DNA of 64,000 nucleotides from Hyphomicrobium sp. ghe19. GTDB taxonomy: Bacteria; Pseudomonadota; Alphaproteobacteria; Rhizobiales; Hyphomicrobiaceae. Positions within the stretch are counted from its first letter, which is position 1, and each line of letters starts with the position of its first letter. Of the stretch, positions 6,348-15,099 are shown one piece after another. Under the pieces are notes generated by a model that saw nothing but the letters and a program-made list of their open reading frames with translations, was not told the origin of the DNA and searched no databases. The stretch lies in contig NZ_LR743509.1 of the NCBI RefSeq assembly GCF_902712875.1, forward strand, positions 1,998,001 through 2,062,000, given 5' to 3'. Both the position numbers and the translations under genes were made by a program.

Positions 6348-8264
6348 CTATGGCGATGCCTTCACGGTCGAGCCGACAACGGCTGCTACGGCTTTTGCAT
6401 CTTTGGGGCCTGGCTCGCGATCGGCGGGCTCGTCAGTGGTGCCCGGCGCATTCTCGATCTCGCCGAGCCATTTGGCCGTGCGCTCGAAATCGGGGTCGGC
6501 CTTGAAGCGTTCGCTTGGCGCGAAGCCTTCGGCACGGCTGATGCTCTGAGCGATCAGCTTGCGAAATTCGGGAACGTCGAAATACGAGGCATGCACGAGT
6601 TCCTTCCAGGTGAAGTATGTGCTGATCGCCGTGTCCGCGGTATGCGAGGGAACCGCAAACCTGATCTGCCCGATGGCGCGGCGAAACTTGGCGATCGACT
6701 GGCTTGCCGCGGCATTGCTGTAATCCGTTATGAGGTCCGCGATCGTGGACGGAAGGCGCGGCAGGGATTTTTCGAGCCACATCGGGCGATCCAACGCACC
6801 GATGGCAATTTCTCCTTCGGTGTCGTTACCGTAAGCGGCGCGCTTCACTTCGGCGTTGGTGATGCTGTTCAAGAACATGCTCGCGACAGCGCTGATGAAC
6901 GTCGCGAATGCTTGAATGACGACCATCAGAAGAAGCGCGACCACGCCCAAAATCGCGGGGACGATGATCGCTGGAACAAACAGCGACCAGAACCAACGCT
7001 TCCGCCGATCCTGGAGGTCGGCTGCTCCGAGCGCCCATGATAGCTCGTCGGTCACGACATGAAGCAGGAGGCCGCTGTTGGTGGCAACGTCACGTCCGCC
7101 TCCACACAGCGTGCCGCCGTCGCAGGGACGTCCCCTGGATTCGAAGAAGCGCTTCTTGAAGCGCATGCCCCGTTCGATGGCGTCGAGGTTCGGGTATTGG
7201 GCTTCAAGTTGCTCGCGCTTTTCGCGATACTGCCGCCACGCCGCCTGTCGATCCAGCGGCGTCTGTACAGCGGCCCCACTTTCCGTCGTTACGGCTTCGC
7301 CATCGCCTTTGTGCGCGACCATGAGCTGCTCGCGGAGCGCGCTCAATGCTGCTTCCGCTTCTGGAGACGCATTGGCGTCGTAGATTTCGGTCTTGAGCCA
7401 TTCGGCTATACCGACCATGGCCGGCGGCGACAGCAGAATGATAAAATAAATCAGCGGCAGCGTGATGACGGATAGCAGCGTGATCGACGAAACGGCGAAA
7501 GATTTGTCGAAAAAGTTCAACCGGGCGTCAGGCAGTAGCGCGAGGCCTTGAATGGCTTCATCTTCAGGATGAGATAACGGCAGCCAGCGCGACCCAAAGC
7601 TGTTTTTCGCGCGCCGGGTTATCCTCGAATGATAGTTCAGCAAGCTCCGGCTATCGAGCCAGCGCAGTGCCAAGTAGAAGGTGAGCGCGGGTAGGCTAGC
7701 GAGAACGCCGGTTGCAACCCATACGCGCGGAAAAGTTCTCCCAAAGATCGTCTGGTCGCCGCCGAGCTGGGTCGCCAGAACGTAGACGATGAACATCAAG
7801 AGCAACATCATCGAGGCGACGAAGATGACCTTGCGCATCAAACTCAGCCGCGTGAGAAGCCAAAGCTCTCGACGCAGCTTGAGAAATGGCGTGCCGACGG
7901 TAATCCAGCGCTTGAGGTTCGCGAGTGGCCTCTTGCGTGCGGCATTGTTGAGCAAAGCATCTGAAAGAATCGAGCCGCCGTGGCTATGGCCAACGATGCA
8001 ATAGGGCTCGCTCTTGGCTTCGAGCTCGCGCATGGTTTTGGTCAGCCGTTCGCCGGCTTCGCGCCGCTTCATTTCGCTGTTGTCACCGGCCCACGGAAAG
8101 GGCAAGAAGTTCAGCTCGCCGTCACGCGCGTCGATGAGAGCACGCATATCGTTTTCGAAGACGCTGCCTTTTTCCCACCATTGCAAGTCGGGCGGAGGTC
8201 CGCCGTCGGGACCGGCAGCTGTCGGGGCCGCGAACGTGCCGTGTACCGCAATGATGGTTGCCAA
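6348..8264 (-). CDS. Membrane-bound alpha/beta hydrolase (lipase-like)
   Basis: A 638-residue protein. The N-terminal third is an alpha/beta hydrolase: IIAVHGTF (oxyanion strand, residues 3-10), then GHSHGGS (about residue 94) with the nucleophile serine. The remainder holds hydrophobic spans at roughly residues 140-165, 185-205, 250-285 and 430-465, so the catalytic domain probably faces the cytoplasm and is anchored by several helices. The long soluble loop between the third and fourth spans contains GGTLCGGGRDV with two Cys. Such serine-hydrolase-plus-membrane proteins of unknown substrate occur in several bacteria. It could be a lipase, an esterase or an effector-like enzyme. Gene-free DNA lies upstream. 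Confidence 0.7.
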   Translation of the reverse strand: MATIIAVHGTFAAPTAAGPDGGPPPDLQWWEKGSVFENDMRALIDARDGELNFLPFPWAGDNSEMKRREAGERLTKTMRELEAKSEPYCIVGHSHGGSILSDALLNNAARKRPLANLKRWITVGTPFLKLRRELWLLTRLSLMRKVIFVASMMLLLMFIVYVLATQLGGDQTIFGRTFPRVWVATGVLASLPALTFYLALRWLDSRSLLNYHSRITRRAKNSFGSRWLPLSHPEDEAIQGLALLPDARLNFFDKSFAVSSITLLSVITLPLIYFIILLSPPAMVGIAEWLKTEIYDANASPEAEAALSALREQLMVAHKGDGEAVTTESGAAVQTPLDRQAAWRQYREKREQLEAQYPNLDAIERGMRFKKRFFESRGRPCDGGTLCGGGRDVATNSGLLLHVVTDELSWALGAADLQDRRKRWFWSLFVPAIIVPAILGVVALLLMVVIQAFATFISAVASMFLNSITNAEVKRAAYGNDTEGEIAIGALDRPMWLEKSLPRLPSTIADLITDYSNAAASQSIAKFRRAIGQIRFAVPSHTADTAISTYFTWKELVHASYFDVPEFRKLIAQSISRAEGFAPSERFKADPDFERTAKWLGEIENAPGTTDEPADREPGPKDAKAVAAVVGSTVKASP

Positions 8265-8726
8265 GGCCCCCTCCTCCGTCCCCCGCTACGCAGTCGCCTG
8301 CAATCACGATTTGATCGCGTTCCGCGCTTGTTCGCTTTACGGGATTTTTGTCTCGCGAAAAATAGTGCTCACATGCCGGATTGGCGGCGGATGATGCCCG
8401 ATAGGATCGAACGCGGCACCACGGCAAGCTACAATCACAATACGAATGTAAGTGCCTGTGGCCTCAATGCACTTGCCTCTTATGTGCGGATCGACCGGCA
8501 GAAGAGATCTCTTTCCGGCTTCCAACGCGCACGACTTAGTCTCTATTCGAGAACAGCTGCGCCCAATGCGCCGTGATGGTTTGACGCGCTTTGAAGGCTA
8601 TCTCCCTCACATCCGATTTTCATCCCCCGATGAGAAGAGACTGCGGCTGCTGAAACCTGTTTTCTTCACGGAGTATTTGCGTGCTGACCAACTTGCGCGA
8701 TACAAAAACCAAGGAAAAAAAGTTCA
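8265..8726 (+). other. Gene-free divergent region
   Basis: 462 bases between the divergent hydrolase and MarR genes. A frame from 8452 to 8730 could encode 92 residues and ends in a TGA overlapping the MarR start, but the product has no recognisable domain and its codon use does not look coding to my eye. The region probably holds the two promoters. I see no strong palindrome. Confidence 0.4.
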
Positions 8727-9182
8727 ATGAGCCAACCGCCGTCTACCAATCCCCAGCGTTCCGTTATCCATCTTCTGCGCCGCGTCGATCAGTGCGCTGC
8801 CCAACTCTATTTGACCGAAAGTGCCGACAACGATCTCACGCTCCGTCAGCTTGCGATCCTCACCGCGATTTCACGTCAAGAGAACCTGAGCCAGACCGAT
8901 CTGGTCGCGATCACAGGCATTGACCGCTCAACGGTTGCAGGTATCGTTAGCCGGCTCATCCGGAAGGGCCTATTGGAACGTAAGCGTTCGCCGCTCGATG
9001 GCCGCGCCTACTGCGTCCGTCTTTCCAAGCGCGGCGCAAAGGCCGTTTCGGGCGCCGACCGTCTCTACTCGCGGGTCGAGAAGAAACTTCTCGCGTCGGT
9101 TCCTGCTTCAGAAGCGACTAAGTTCGCTTCGACTCTCAGAACCATCCTCTCGGCGCACGCAGAAGACGCAGCATCCGCGTAG
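8727..9182 (+). CDS. MarR-family transcriptional regulator
   Basis: A 151-residue winged-helix repressor of the MarR family. The DNA-binding core is LTLRQLAILTAISRQENLSQ, then the recognition helix region TGIDRSTVAGIVSRLIRKGL, then the wing ERKRSPLDGRAYCVRLSKRG with the usual DxR. MarR proteins bind as dimers and lose affinity on binding small aromatic or oxidising compounds. An AAGGAAA ribosome site precedes ATG 8727. The target is unknown; the divergent hydrolase gene and the downstream AraC gene are the nearest candidates. Confidence 0.9.
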   Translation: MSQPPSTNPQRSVIHLLRRVDQCAAQLYLTESADNDLTLRQLAILTAISRQENLSQTDLVAITGIDRSTVAGIVSRLIRKGLLERKRSPLDGRAYCVRLSKRGAKAVSGADRLYSRVEKKLLASVPASEATKFASTLRTILSAHAEDAASA

Positions 9183-9263
9183 TACGCTGAGTTTGTTCGC
9201 CATCCAAAGGTCGCCGGCAATTCATCCATAGAATGTCGGCGGCCGCGCGAATTTGCAATTGAC

Positions 9264-10313
9264 GTGTCGCCATTGCCACCTATCATCCAAAAGTGCTACG
9301 GGATGAGGGCTATGTTGCGCACGCAGTTGGATTGGCCGAATCCGTCGTCAGACGGACTGGTCGAGTATTCCATTCACACATCTGATGTACACCCGCGGGA
9401 TCGTTTCCAATATTGGTACGAGTCGAGCCGCCGTGTGTTGGGACCTTACGAGAACCGCCCCGATCAGCGGGCTGGTTTCGAAGGAGATTTGCGCTATCTT
9501 TCGGTGCCGGGGATGTCGCTCATCGTCTTCCGCTGCAATGGCATGCGCGCGTGGCGCACAGAACGTCAGGCCAACATCTTTGGCGAACTCGTTCATATCA
9601 TCATGCCCCTCGCCGGCACGGTGAAGCTTAGGCAGGACGGTCGCGAGGCGGAACTCGGGGCTGGAGACATCTGCCTCAACGATGCTGGACGGGCATCGAC
9701 GTTCATTCAATCGCCGTACGCCCGTTGCCTCGTTATTGAATTCCAGCGGCGCGAGTGCGAGGCGCGTCTCGGTCCGCTCAGCCGGTGGACGGCGCGGCGT
9801 GTCGACGGCAAGCAAGGCGGCGGTGCACTGGCTTCTGCATTTGCGAGACTTCTTCCCGACCAGATTTCATTCATGAGCACACAATCGCAGGCGGAGATCG
9901 CGCGACAATTCCTCGATCTCGTCGCTTTAGCGGTGAAGGAAATGGAAGGGGTTGCGTTTGCTCACTCGTCGGCGCGGCTTGCGTCGTTGCTGCGTCTCAA
10001 AGCGGTGGTCGATTCAAATCTGACGAACAGCAATGTAACCTGCGAAGAGCTTGCGGCTGCTGCGGGCATTTCGGTTCGATATGCTAACCAGTTGCTCGAT
10101 GCGGAGCAAATATCCTTGCAAAGGCTGTTGTTCAGCAAGCGCATAGAGAAATGCCAGGCGGCACTTGCAGATCCGGCGCAGGCGCATCGCCAGATCAGCG
10201 ATATCGCGTACTCGTGGGGCTTCGGTGACGTTTCGCACTTCGGCCGCCTCTTCAAGGCGATGATCGGCATGACGCCACGCGATTACAGGAAACTCAATAT
10301 CCTCGCCCGTTGA
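9264..10313 (+). CDS. AraC-family transcriptional regulator
   Basis: A 349-residue regulator with an N-terminal AraC-binding-like sensor (roughly residues 20-200, with RFQYWYESSRRVLGPYE and the cupin-like AGTVKLRQDGREAELGAGDI) and a C-terminal AraC HTH (about residues 245-345: VTCEELAAAAGISVRYANQL and ISDIAYSWGFGDVSHFGRLF followed by TPRDYRK). The frame opens at GTG 9264. ATG 9303 would remove 13 residues and is equally plausible. The ligand is unknown. The gene is separate from MarR by 81 bases and may share its control. Confidence 0.88.
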   Translation: MSPLPPIIQKCYGMRAMLRTQLDWPNPSSDGLVEYSIHTSDVHPRDRFQYWYESSRRVLGPYENRPDQRAGFEGDLRYLSVPGMSLIVFRCNGMRAWRTERQANIFGELVHIIMPLAGTVKLRQDGREAELGAGDICLNDAGRASTFIQSPYARCLVIEFQRRECEARLGPLSRWTARRVDGKQGGGALASAFARLLPDQISFMSTQSQAEIARQFLDLVALAVKEMEGVAFAHSSARLASLLRLKAVVDSNLTNSNVTCEELAAAAGISVRYANQLLDAEQISLQRLLFSKRIEKCQAALADPAQAHRQISDIAYSWGFGDVSHFGRLFKAMIGMTPRDYRKLNILAR

Positions 10314-10348
10314 CGAAATCTGAACGAAATTCTGATAGGATATGTGGC

Positions 10349-10378
10349 TTGCGGAACCTTCCGCGGGCCATTTTACTT
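10349..10378 (+). terminator. Possible terminator after AraC gene
   Basis: GCGGAA and TTCCGC pair around two bases, followed by GGGCCATTTTACTTTTG. The stem is short and the T tract is broken and slightly displaced, so this is a weak call. Confidence 0.35.
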
Positions 10379-10479
10379 TTGTTTGCTCCTGAGACCATCT
10401 GTGGTCAAAATTTCTAGTTATAGAAATGAAGATTGCGCGCGGGCGCATTGTAAAGGGTAACAGCCGATAGGATCCCGTC

Positions 10480-11673
10480 TTGAGCGTGCAACAGGAATTG
10501 TTAGCCCGTGCCATGGCGCTTCGATCCAAGGCCGCAAGCAAGGCACATAGCCTTGCCATTCGCTATTCGATCACCCTCAGCCGCATCGTCTTCCTCGGCC
10601 TCTTGCTACTTCCGCTGCTCGAGCCCAACAGCTTCTACATCATCCGTGCGGGCCGAGTGAGTCTACCCGCCGAGCAGGAGTTGCATGCGCGATCAGAGGT
10701 CACCCCCTTAGCGCCTTCGGTTTCACGGGGCGTCACCGCCGAAGCAGAGGCTCCCTCGGCGCCGGTCGCGGGCGAACCGCCATCGGCGAAGACAACCGAC
10801 AGTAAAGGCCCGGACTTACCGGCGGCGGATACGCCTGCTCCGTTGCTCCCGCTGAAGCCGGGAGATCCGCAGGCTGCCCCCGCTAAACCGCTGCCGCCTT
10901 CGAAGCAGGCCGCGTTGCCCTGGACAGAGGCGGAGATCGCAGCTGCGAAAGCCGAATGTGCGCAGCTTCTCGCAAAGGTCACGGTTGTTTCGGAAGAACT
11001 TCCGCCGGCCCGCGAAGGCATTTGCGGCGCGCCGGCGCCTCGCGAACTCAGGAGTGTCGGCGAGAGCAAAGTGAAGATCGAGCCGCCTGCAACGCTCAAT
11101 TGTCCGATGATCGCGGGCCTCAGCAGCTGGATCACCGATAAGCTGCAACCGGCGGCTCAAAAAAGCTTCGGTTCGCCCGTGGCGCGCGTGATCGCTGAAT
11201 CCTACTCATGCCGAAATCGCTATGGCCTCGCGCGGGCGCCGCTCAGCGAGCATGCGTTGATGGATGCGGTCGACGTATCGGCGTTCGTGCTGGCTGACGG
11301 GAGGATCATCCGCATTTCCAAAGGATGGGGCCCGACCGCCGGTGACCTGAAGCGGGCCGCTGCCAAATCCAGCGAGGCGCCCGCCGACGAGAAGATCAAG
11401 GGCGAAAAGATTCTTGTTTCGGCGTCCAAGCTCGGCGCGCACGACCTCGCGAAACAGGGCGAAGCAAAAAAGGGCGATGACAAAGCGAAATCGGAGGAAG
11501 CGGAGAAGGACGCCGCAGCGAAACTCGCGTTGTCAACGTTCCTTCATCAAGCTCACGACGACGCCTGCGATATTTTCGGCACCGTACTCGGGCCTGACAC
11601 CAACGACGCGCACCGGGATCATTTTCATCTCGATATGAAAGTCCGGAAGTCCCAGCGCGGGCTCTGTCAGTAA
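10480..11673 (+). CDS. Extensin-like C-terminal domain protein
   Basis: A 397-residue protein. The N-terminus has one hydrophobic span near residues 25-48 (TLSRIVFLGLLLLPLLEP), then a Pro/Ala-rich linker (residues 60-145), then the extensin-like C-terminal domain known from alphaproteobacteria, from about residue 150. It ends in DACDIFGTVLGPDTNDAHRD and a following HFHLDM. The HRDHFH-type ending resembles peptidoglycan-active LAS peptidases, so a periplasmic cell-wall role is likely though unproven. A Lys/Glu-rich insert (KKGDDKAKSEEAEKDAAAK) lies inside the domain. The frame opens with TTG 10480; ATG 10513 is an alternative. Confidence 0.8.
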   Translation: MSVQQELLARAMALRSKAASKAHSLAIRYSITLSRIVFLGLLLLPLLEPNSFYIIRAGRVSLPAEQELHARSEVTPLAPSVSRGVTAEAEAPSAPVAGEPPSAKTTDSKGPDLPAADTPAPLLPLKPGDPQAAPAKPLPPSKQAALPWTEAEIAAAKAECAQLLAKVTVVSEELPPAREGICGAPAPRELRSVGESKVKIEPPATLNCPMIAGLSSWITDKLQPAAQKSFGSPVARVIAESYSCRNRYGLARAPLSEHALMDAVDVSAFVLADGRIIRISKGWGPTAGDLKRAAAKSSEAPADEKIKGEKILVSASKLGAHDLAKQGEAKKGDDKAKSEEAEKDAAAKLALSTFLHQAHDDACDIFGTVLGPDTNDAHRDHFHLDMKVRKSQRGLCQ

Positions 11674-11722
11674 CTCCGTGTGCAAGACCGCGCCTCTGTT
11701 CGCACCCGTTGCCGGGGCGTGC

Positions 11723-14700
11723 TCAGATTTTCAAAGCGATGAGATCCATGGAGCTGCGATGGCGTTCGCCGATGTCGTACTCGACGAATTTGAAGCCTTG
11801 TGACTGGAGCAACTGCACGAGCCTGGCGCGCGTGAAATGATGATAGCGCTCGATCTCCGCCCAATAGGGGTTTGTTCCCGTGGCATCGAGCGCTCGCCAC
11901 ACGATCGAATCCATGTTGAGCGATGAGATGAAAAGCGCGCCTCCGCGCTTCATCATCCTGTTTACAATGCCGAGCGTCGTTGCTGGAAACGGCGTCCGGT
12001 CCAAGACGTCGACCATGCTGACGACGCTGAAGCGGTCTTCGGCGGCGAATGATTCCAGATCGCAGTGCGCGTCGTATCCGAACTTTTTGAGCTTCGCGAC
12101 GCTCTCTTCGCTTGCGTCAATTCCGGCCGGGGAAAATCCCCATTCTGCGGCCGTGAAAAGGAGCGACGCGTTGCCAAAGCCGACGTCGAGCCAATCGCCG
12201 GACGGCACATGGCGCGCGATGCGGGCCACGATTTTCGCCGACACCTTGCGTTGATTTTCGGCGTCCTTTCCGACCTTCTGTTCGGTCTTGGCCGCCGGAA
12301 AGACGATCTCGCGACCTTCCGGGGTCAGGTAGCCTTCGGTGAAGACGTGCGCGCAGGATGCGCAACGACACCATTTCTGCATCGGCGGAAGCATCGAGTT
12401 GTAAGCCGGATGGTTCGTTATTCGCGCTTCGTTTGCGCGCGAGATCTCGCGGCCTTCGCAAAGCGGGCAGGATTCGTAGATTGTCCGAGGGCCTTGTGGC
12501 TTCGGCTTCATAGCTTCCACCGGCGGCGGAGCGGTCGTGGGTTCGACAACCGCAAATGCCTGAGGGGCTTGGCCCGATCGCATGATGTCTACCATCTTCT
12601 CAAAGGATGCTTCGAGGTTCCGTGCGTAGCGCGTGGAATCGAATAACGGCGCGGTATCTCTCATCGATACGAGCTTGCGCCGGATCCGGTCGAGCTTGCC
12701 TTTGTCGCGCGCGAGTTCAATCGCGAGGTCGGTGTAGGCATCGAGGTCGGTGGTGATGAGTTCGGGAAGGCCCATCGCAGAGAGGAGACTACCGGCGACA
12801 CGTCCGGAAAACGTTTCACCGAGGCACGTCAGAACAGGCAATCCGACCCAGAGCGCGTCGCTCGTCGTCGTGTGCGCATTACAAGGAAGCGCATCCAAGA
12901 AGAGATCTGCAAGGCGCTGCCGCGCGAGATGCTTTGGGATCGACGCGCGGTTGGCAAAAACCAGGCGCCCCGGATCGACGCCGCGGCTAGCAGCCTCTCG
13001 CCTCAAGTTGTTGGCGCAGGTCTGGTTCGGAACGAGCAGCCAAAGCACCGAGCCCGGCACCTGCTTGAGCACGTGCATCCAGACGTCGAACATCGTTGGA
13101 TTGAGCTTGTAGCTATTATTGAACGAACAGAATACGAACGCATCCTCGGGAAGGCCGCAATCGGCGCGCGTCACCGGCTCTTGCGATATCACCCGCTGCC
13201 GGTCGTTCGGCTGATAGGTATTTGGAAGGTGGACAATCTTCTCTGAATAGTCCGGCTGGTGCTCCATCGGCGCCACGACGGCATCGGCCAAAATGTAATC
13301 GATGAAATCGGCCCCCATCGTCCCAGGATAGCCCAAGTAATTCACCTGGATCGGCGCCGGGCGATAGCTGAAGATTTCCGGACGCGCGTCTTTTGTAAAT
13401 CCCTTGAGGTCAACGAGGATATCGATCCCATCCGCATTGATCTGGGCGGCGGCATCGCGGCTCGTCATCTCGCCAATTTTTCTGACGTGCTCAAATGCCT
13501 TCAGCAGGCGCTGGCGCATTGCGCTGCCATCTTCCGGGCTGAAGCAGTATCCGAAGATCTCAAAGCGTGCGTGGTCCAGCTTTTCCAAAACTTCGGCGAA
13601 CAGCATGGCCGTTGCGTGCTCGAAGAAATCGCAGGAGAGAAAGCCGAGCCGGATGCGCCGGCCAACTCCGAGACTGTTCTGATAGGTTTTAAAGCGCTGG
13701 TCTGGCGGAGCAGCGATCGGCTTGATGTAGTTTCGGGCCACTTTCAGTTGGTCTTCTCGCGTGGACCATAGTGAAATCAGCGGGAACGGCGCGATATGCA
13801 TCGGCTTCGTTCGGAAGTTTTCGAGGCAATAACGCCCCTCTTCGTCGACGCCGAACCAATCACATTGGAAATGGAGCAGGTTCAAATATTCGAACCGGTT
13901 GACGAACGCTTCGGGCGCGCATTCGAGGCATTTTTGGAAGGCTAGATCCGCTTCCTCGTACCGCTCACACATTTTGTGCGTGATCGCCAGATTGTAATGT
14001 GCTTGCGCAGATGTCGGGTCGAGCTTGATCGCGTGTTCAAGCGCCTGGACTGCTCCCGCTTCCATCTTCAAGGCGCGAAGCACGCCGCCGACGGCGGTGT
14101 ATGCGTCAGCGCGGTCCGGATCGATCACGAGGCCGGCCTGGTAACTCGTAAGGGCTTCCTCTAAATGGCCGCGCGCCTCGAGTGCAAGGGCAAGGTTGAA
14201 GTGATAGTCGGCATTATCCGGCTTCGACGCAACGGCGCGGCGGCAAAGTTCTATTGCTTCGTCATATCGCCGGTCCTGGCGCAGAAACAAAGCCAGCTCG
14301 TCGAGTCGCTTCGCAAGCTCATCGCTGCTCTTCGATTCTGCTTCGATCTCGGCGGCAACCGACGCCACGGGACGTGTCATCGCCGATATTCGCCGGTCAA
14401 GAACGCGTGCTTCCTCGAAGCCCGGATCGAGTTGGAGGGCCTGCCTGCAGCGCGCCGCCGCCGCTTCCGGCTGACCGGACTTCAGCATCAGATTGCCGAG
14501 CTTGACGAGCACGGCGGGCTGATCGGGCTTCAGCTCGAGCGCCTTGATATATGTCGTTATCGCCTCAGGTTCGTTCTCAACTAGCGTGAGGAGATTGCCC
14601 AACACCGTATGGACCTCGGCGTTCCGAGGCTGCAACGCGAGACACTCGCGGCAGGCGGCGATCGCCTCGTGGGATCGACGCATTTCACCCAGGATGATCG

Positions 14701-14998
14701 CGAGGTTGAGCCACGCCTCGTGATAATTTGGCTGATGGGCGACGCTCTGGCGGATGTATTCGACCGCATCATGCGTTTCCTGCCGCTTATACGCGATGAG
14801 GCCCATGTGGTGCAGACTTGGAGCATGGGTTGGCAGACGGGTGAGGACCCGCCGATGCGCAACTTCCGATTCAGCCAAGCGGCCGTTTTTGAGGTGTTCG
14901 ACTGCCTGATGATAATCGCGTGCGATATCGGGAACGCCGGCGCGCTGAGGAGTGCTCTGTGACGTCGCGTGGGCAAGCCGCCGATCTCTTCGATTCAT
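11723..14998 (-). CDS. TPR / O-GlcNAc-transferase-like / methyltransferase fusion
   Basis: A 1,091-residue three-part protein. About a dozen TPR repeats fill residues 30-420 (for example HYNLAITHKMCERYEEADLA). The central part, roughly residues 460-860, is a glycosyltransferase family 41 (SPINDLY/OGT-like) catalytic region: RIRLGFLSCDFFEH, then FNNSYKLNPTMF and TTSDALWVGLPVLTCLGETF. From about residue 890 comes a four-Cys zinc-binding segment (CPLCEG and CRCASC) followed by a SAM methyltransferase (WLDVGFGNASLL motif I). Such proteins modify hydroxyl groups of proteins such as flagellin with sugars; the attached methyltransferase could methylate the sugar. I chose ATG 14998 because the 59 residues upstream overlap the RND gene and its terminator. 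Confidence 0.82.
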   Translation of the reverse strand: MNRRDRRLAHATSQSTPQRAGVPDIARDYHQAVEHLKNGRLAESEVAHRRVLTRLPTHAPSLHHMGLIAYKRQETHDAVEYIRQSVAHQPNYHEAWLNLAIILGEMRRSHEAIAACRECLALQPRNAEVHTVLGNLLTLVENEPEAITTYIKALELKPDQPAVLVKLGNLMLKSGQPEAAAARCRQALQLDPGFEEARVLDRRISAMTRPVASVAAEIEAESKSSDELAKRLDELALFLRQDRRYDEAIELCRRAVASKPDNADYHFNLALALEARGHLEEALTSYQAGLVIDPDRADAYTAVGGVLRALKMEAGAVQALEHAIKLDPTSAQAHYNLAITHKMCERYEEADLAFQKCLECAPEAFVNRFEYLNLLHFQCDWFGVDEEGRYCLENFRTKPMHIAPFPLISLWSTREDQLKVARNYIKPIAAPPDQRFKTYQNSLGVGRRIRLGFLSCDFFEHATAMLFAEVLEKLDHARFEIFGYCFSPEDGSAMRQRLLKAFEHVRKIGEMTSRDAAAQINADGIDILVDLKGFTKDARPEIFSYRPAPIQVNYLGYPGTMGADFIDYILADAVVAPMEHQPDYSEKIVHLPNTYQPNDRQRVISQEPVTRADCGLPEDAFVFCSFNNSYKLNPTMFDVWMHVLKQVPGSVLWLLVPNQTCANNLRREAASRGVDPGRLVFANRASIPKHLARQRLADLFLDALPCNAHTTTSDALWVGLPVLTCLGETFSGRVAGSLLSAMGLPELITTDLDAYTDLAIELARDKGKLDRIRRKLVSMRDTAPLFDSTRYARNLEASFEKMVDIMRSGQAPQAFAVVEPTTAPPPVEAMKPKPQGPRTIYESCPLCEGREISRANEARITNHPAYNSMLPPMQKWCRCASCAHVFTEGYLTPEGREIVFPAAKTEQKVGKDAENQRKVSAKIVARIARHVPSGDWLDVGFGNASLLFTAAEWGFSPAGIDASEESVAKLKKFGYDAHCDLESFAAEDRFSVVSMVDVLDRTPFPATTLGIVNRMMKRGGALFISSLNMDSIVWRALDATGTNPYWAEIERYHHFTRARLVQLLQSQGFKFVEYDIGERHRSSMDLIALKI

Positions 14999-15027
14999 GT
15001 CGCAGTCCCGATTCGCATCAGCCCATG

Positions 15028-15060
15028 AAAAACGCCGGAGTCTGTTCTGACTCCGGCGTC
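15028..15060 (-). terminator. Intrinsic terminator of the RND pump operon
   Basis: ACGCCGGAGTC and GACTCCGGCGT form a perfect 11-bp stem with a six-base loop. On the minus strand it is followed by TTTTC. It lies 40 bases after the pump gene's stop and before the start of the downstream TPR gene, so it separates the two units. Confidence 0.85.
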
Positions 15061-15099
15061 CTGTGCGAGGCTTGCGGGTACCCGAAAGGCGGCTTGCGC

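Noticed and set aside
8452..8730. 92-residue frame ending on the MarR start
   Set aside because: No domain, no ribosome site, and no sign of protein-like composition; the overlap with the MarR start looks accidental.
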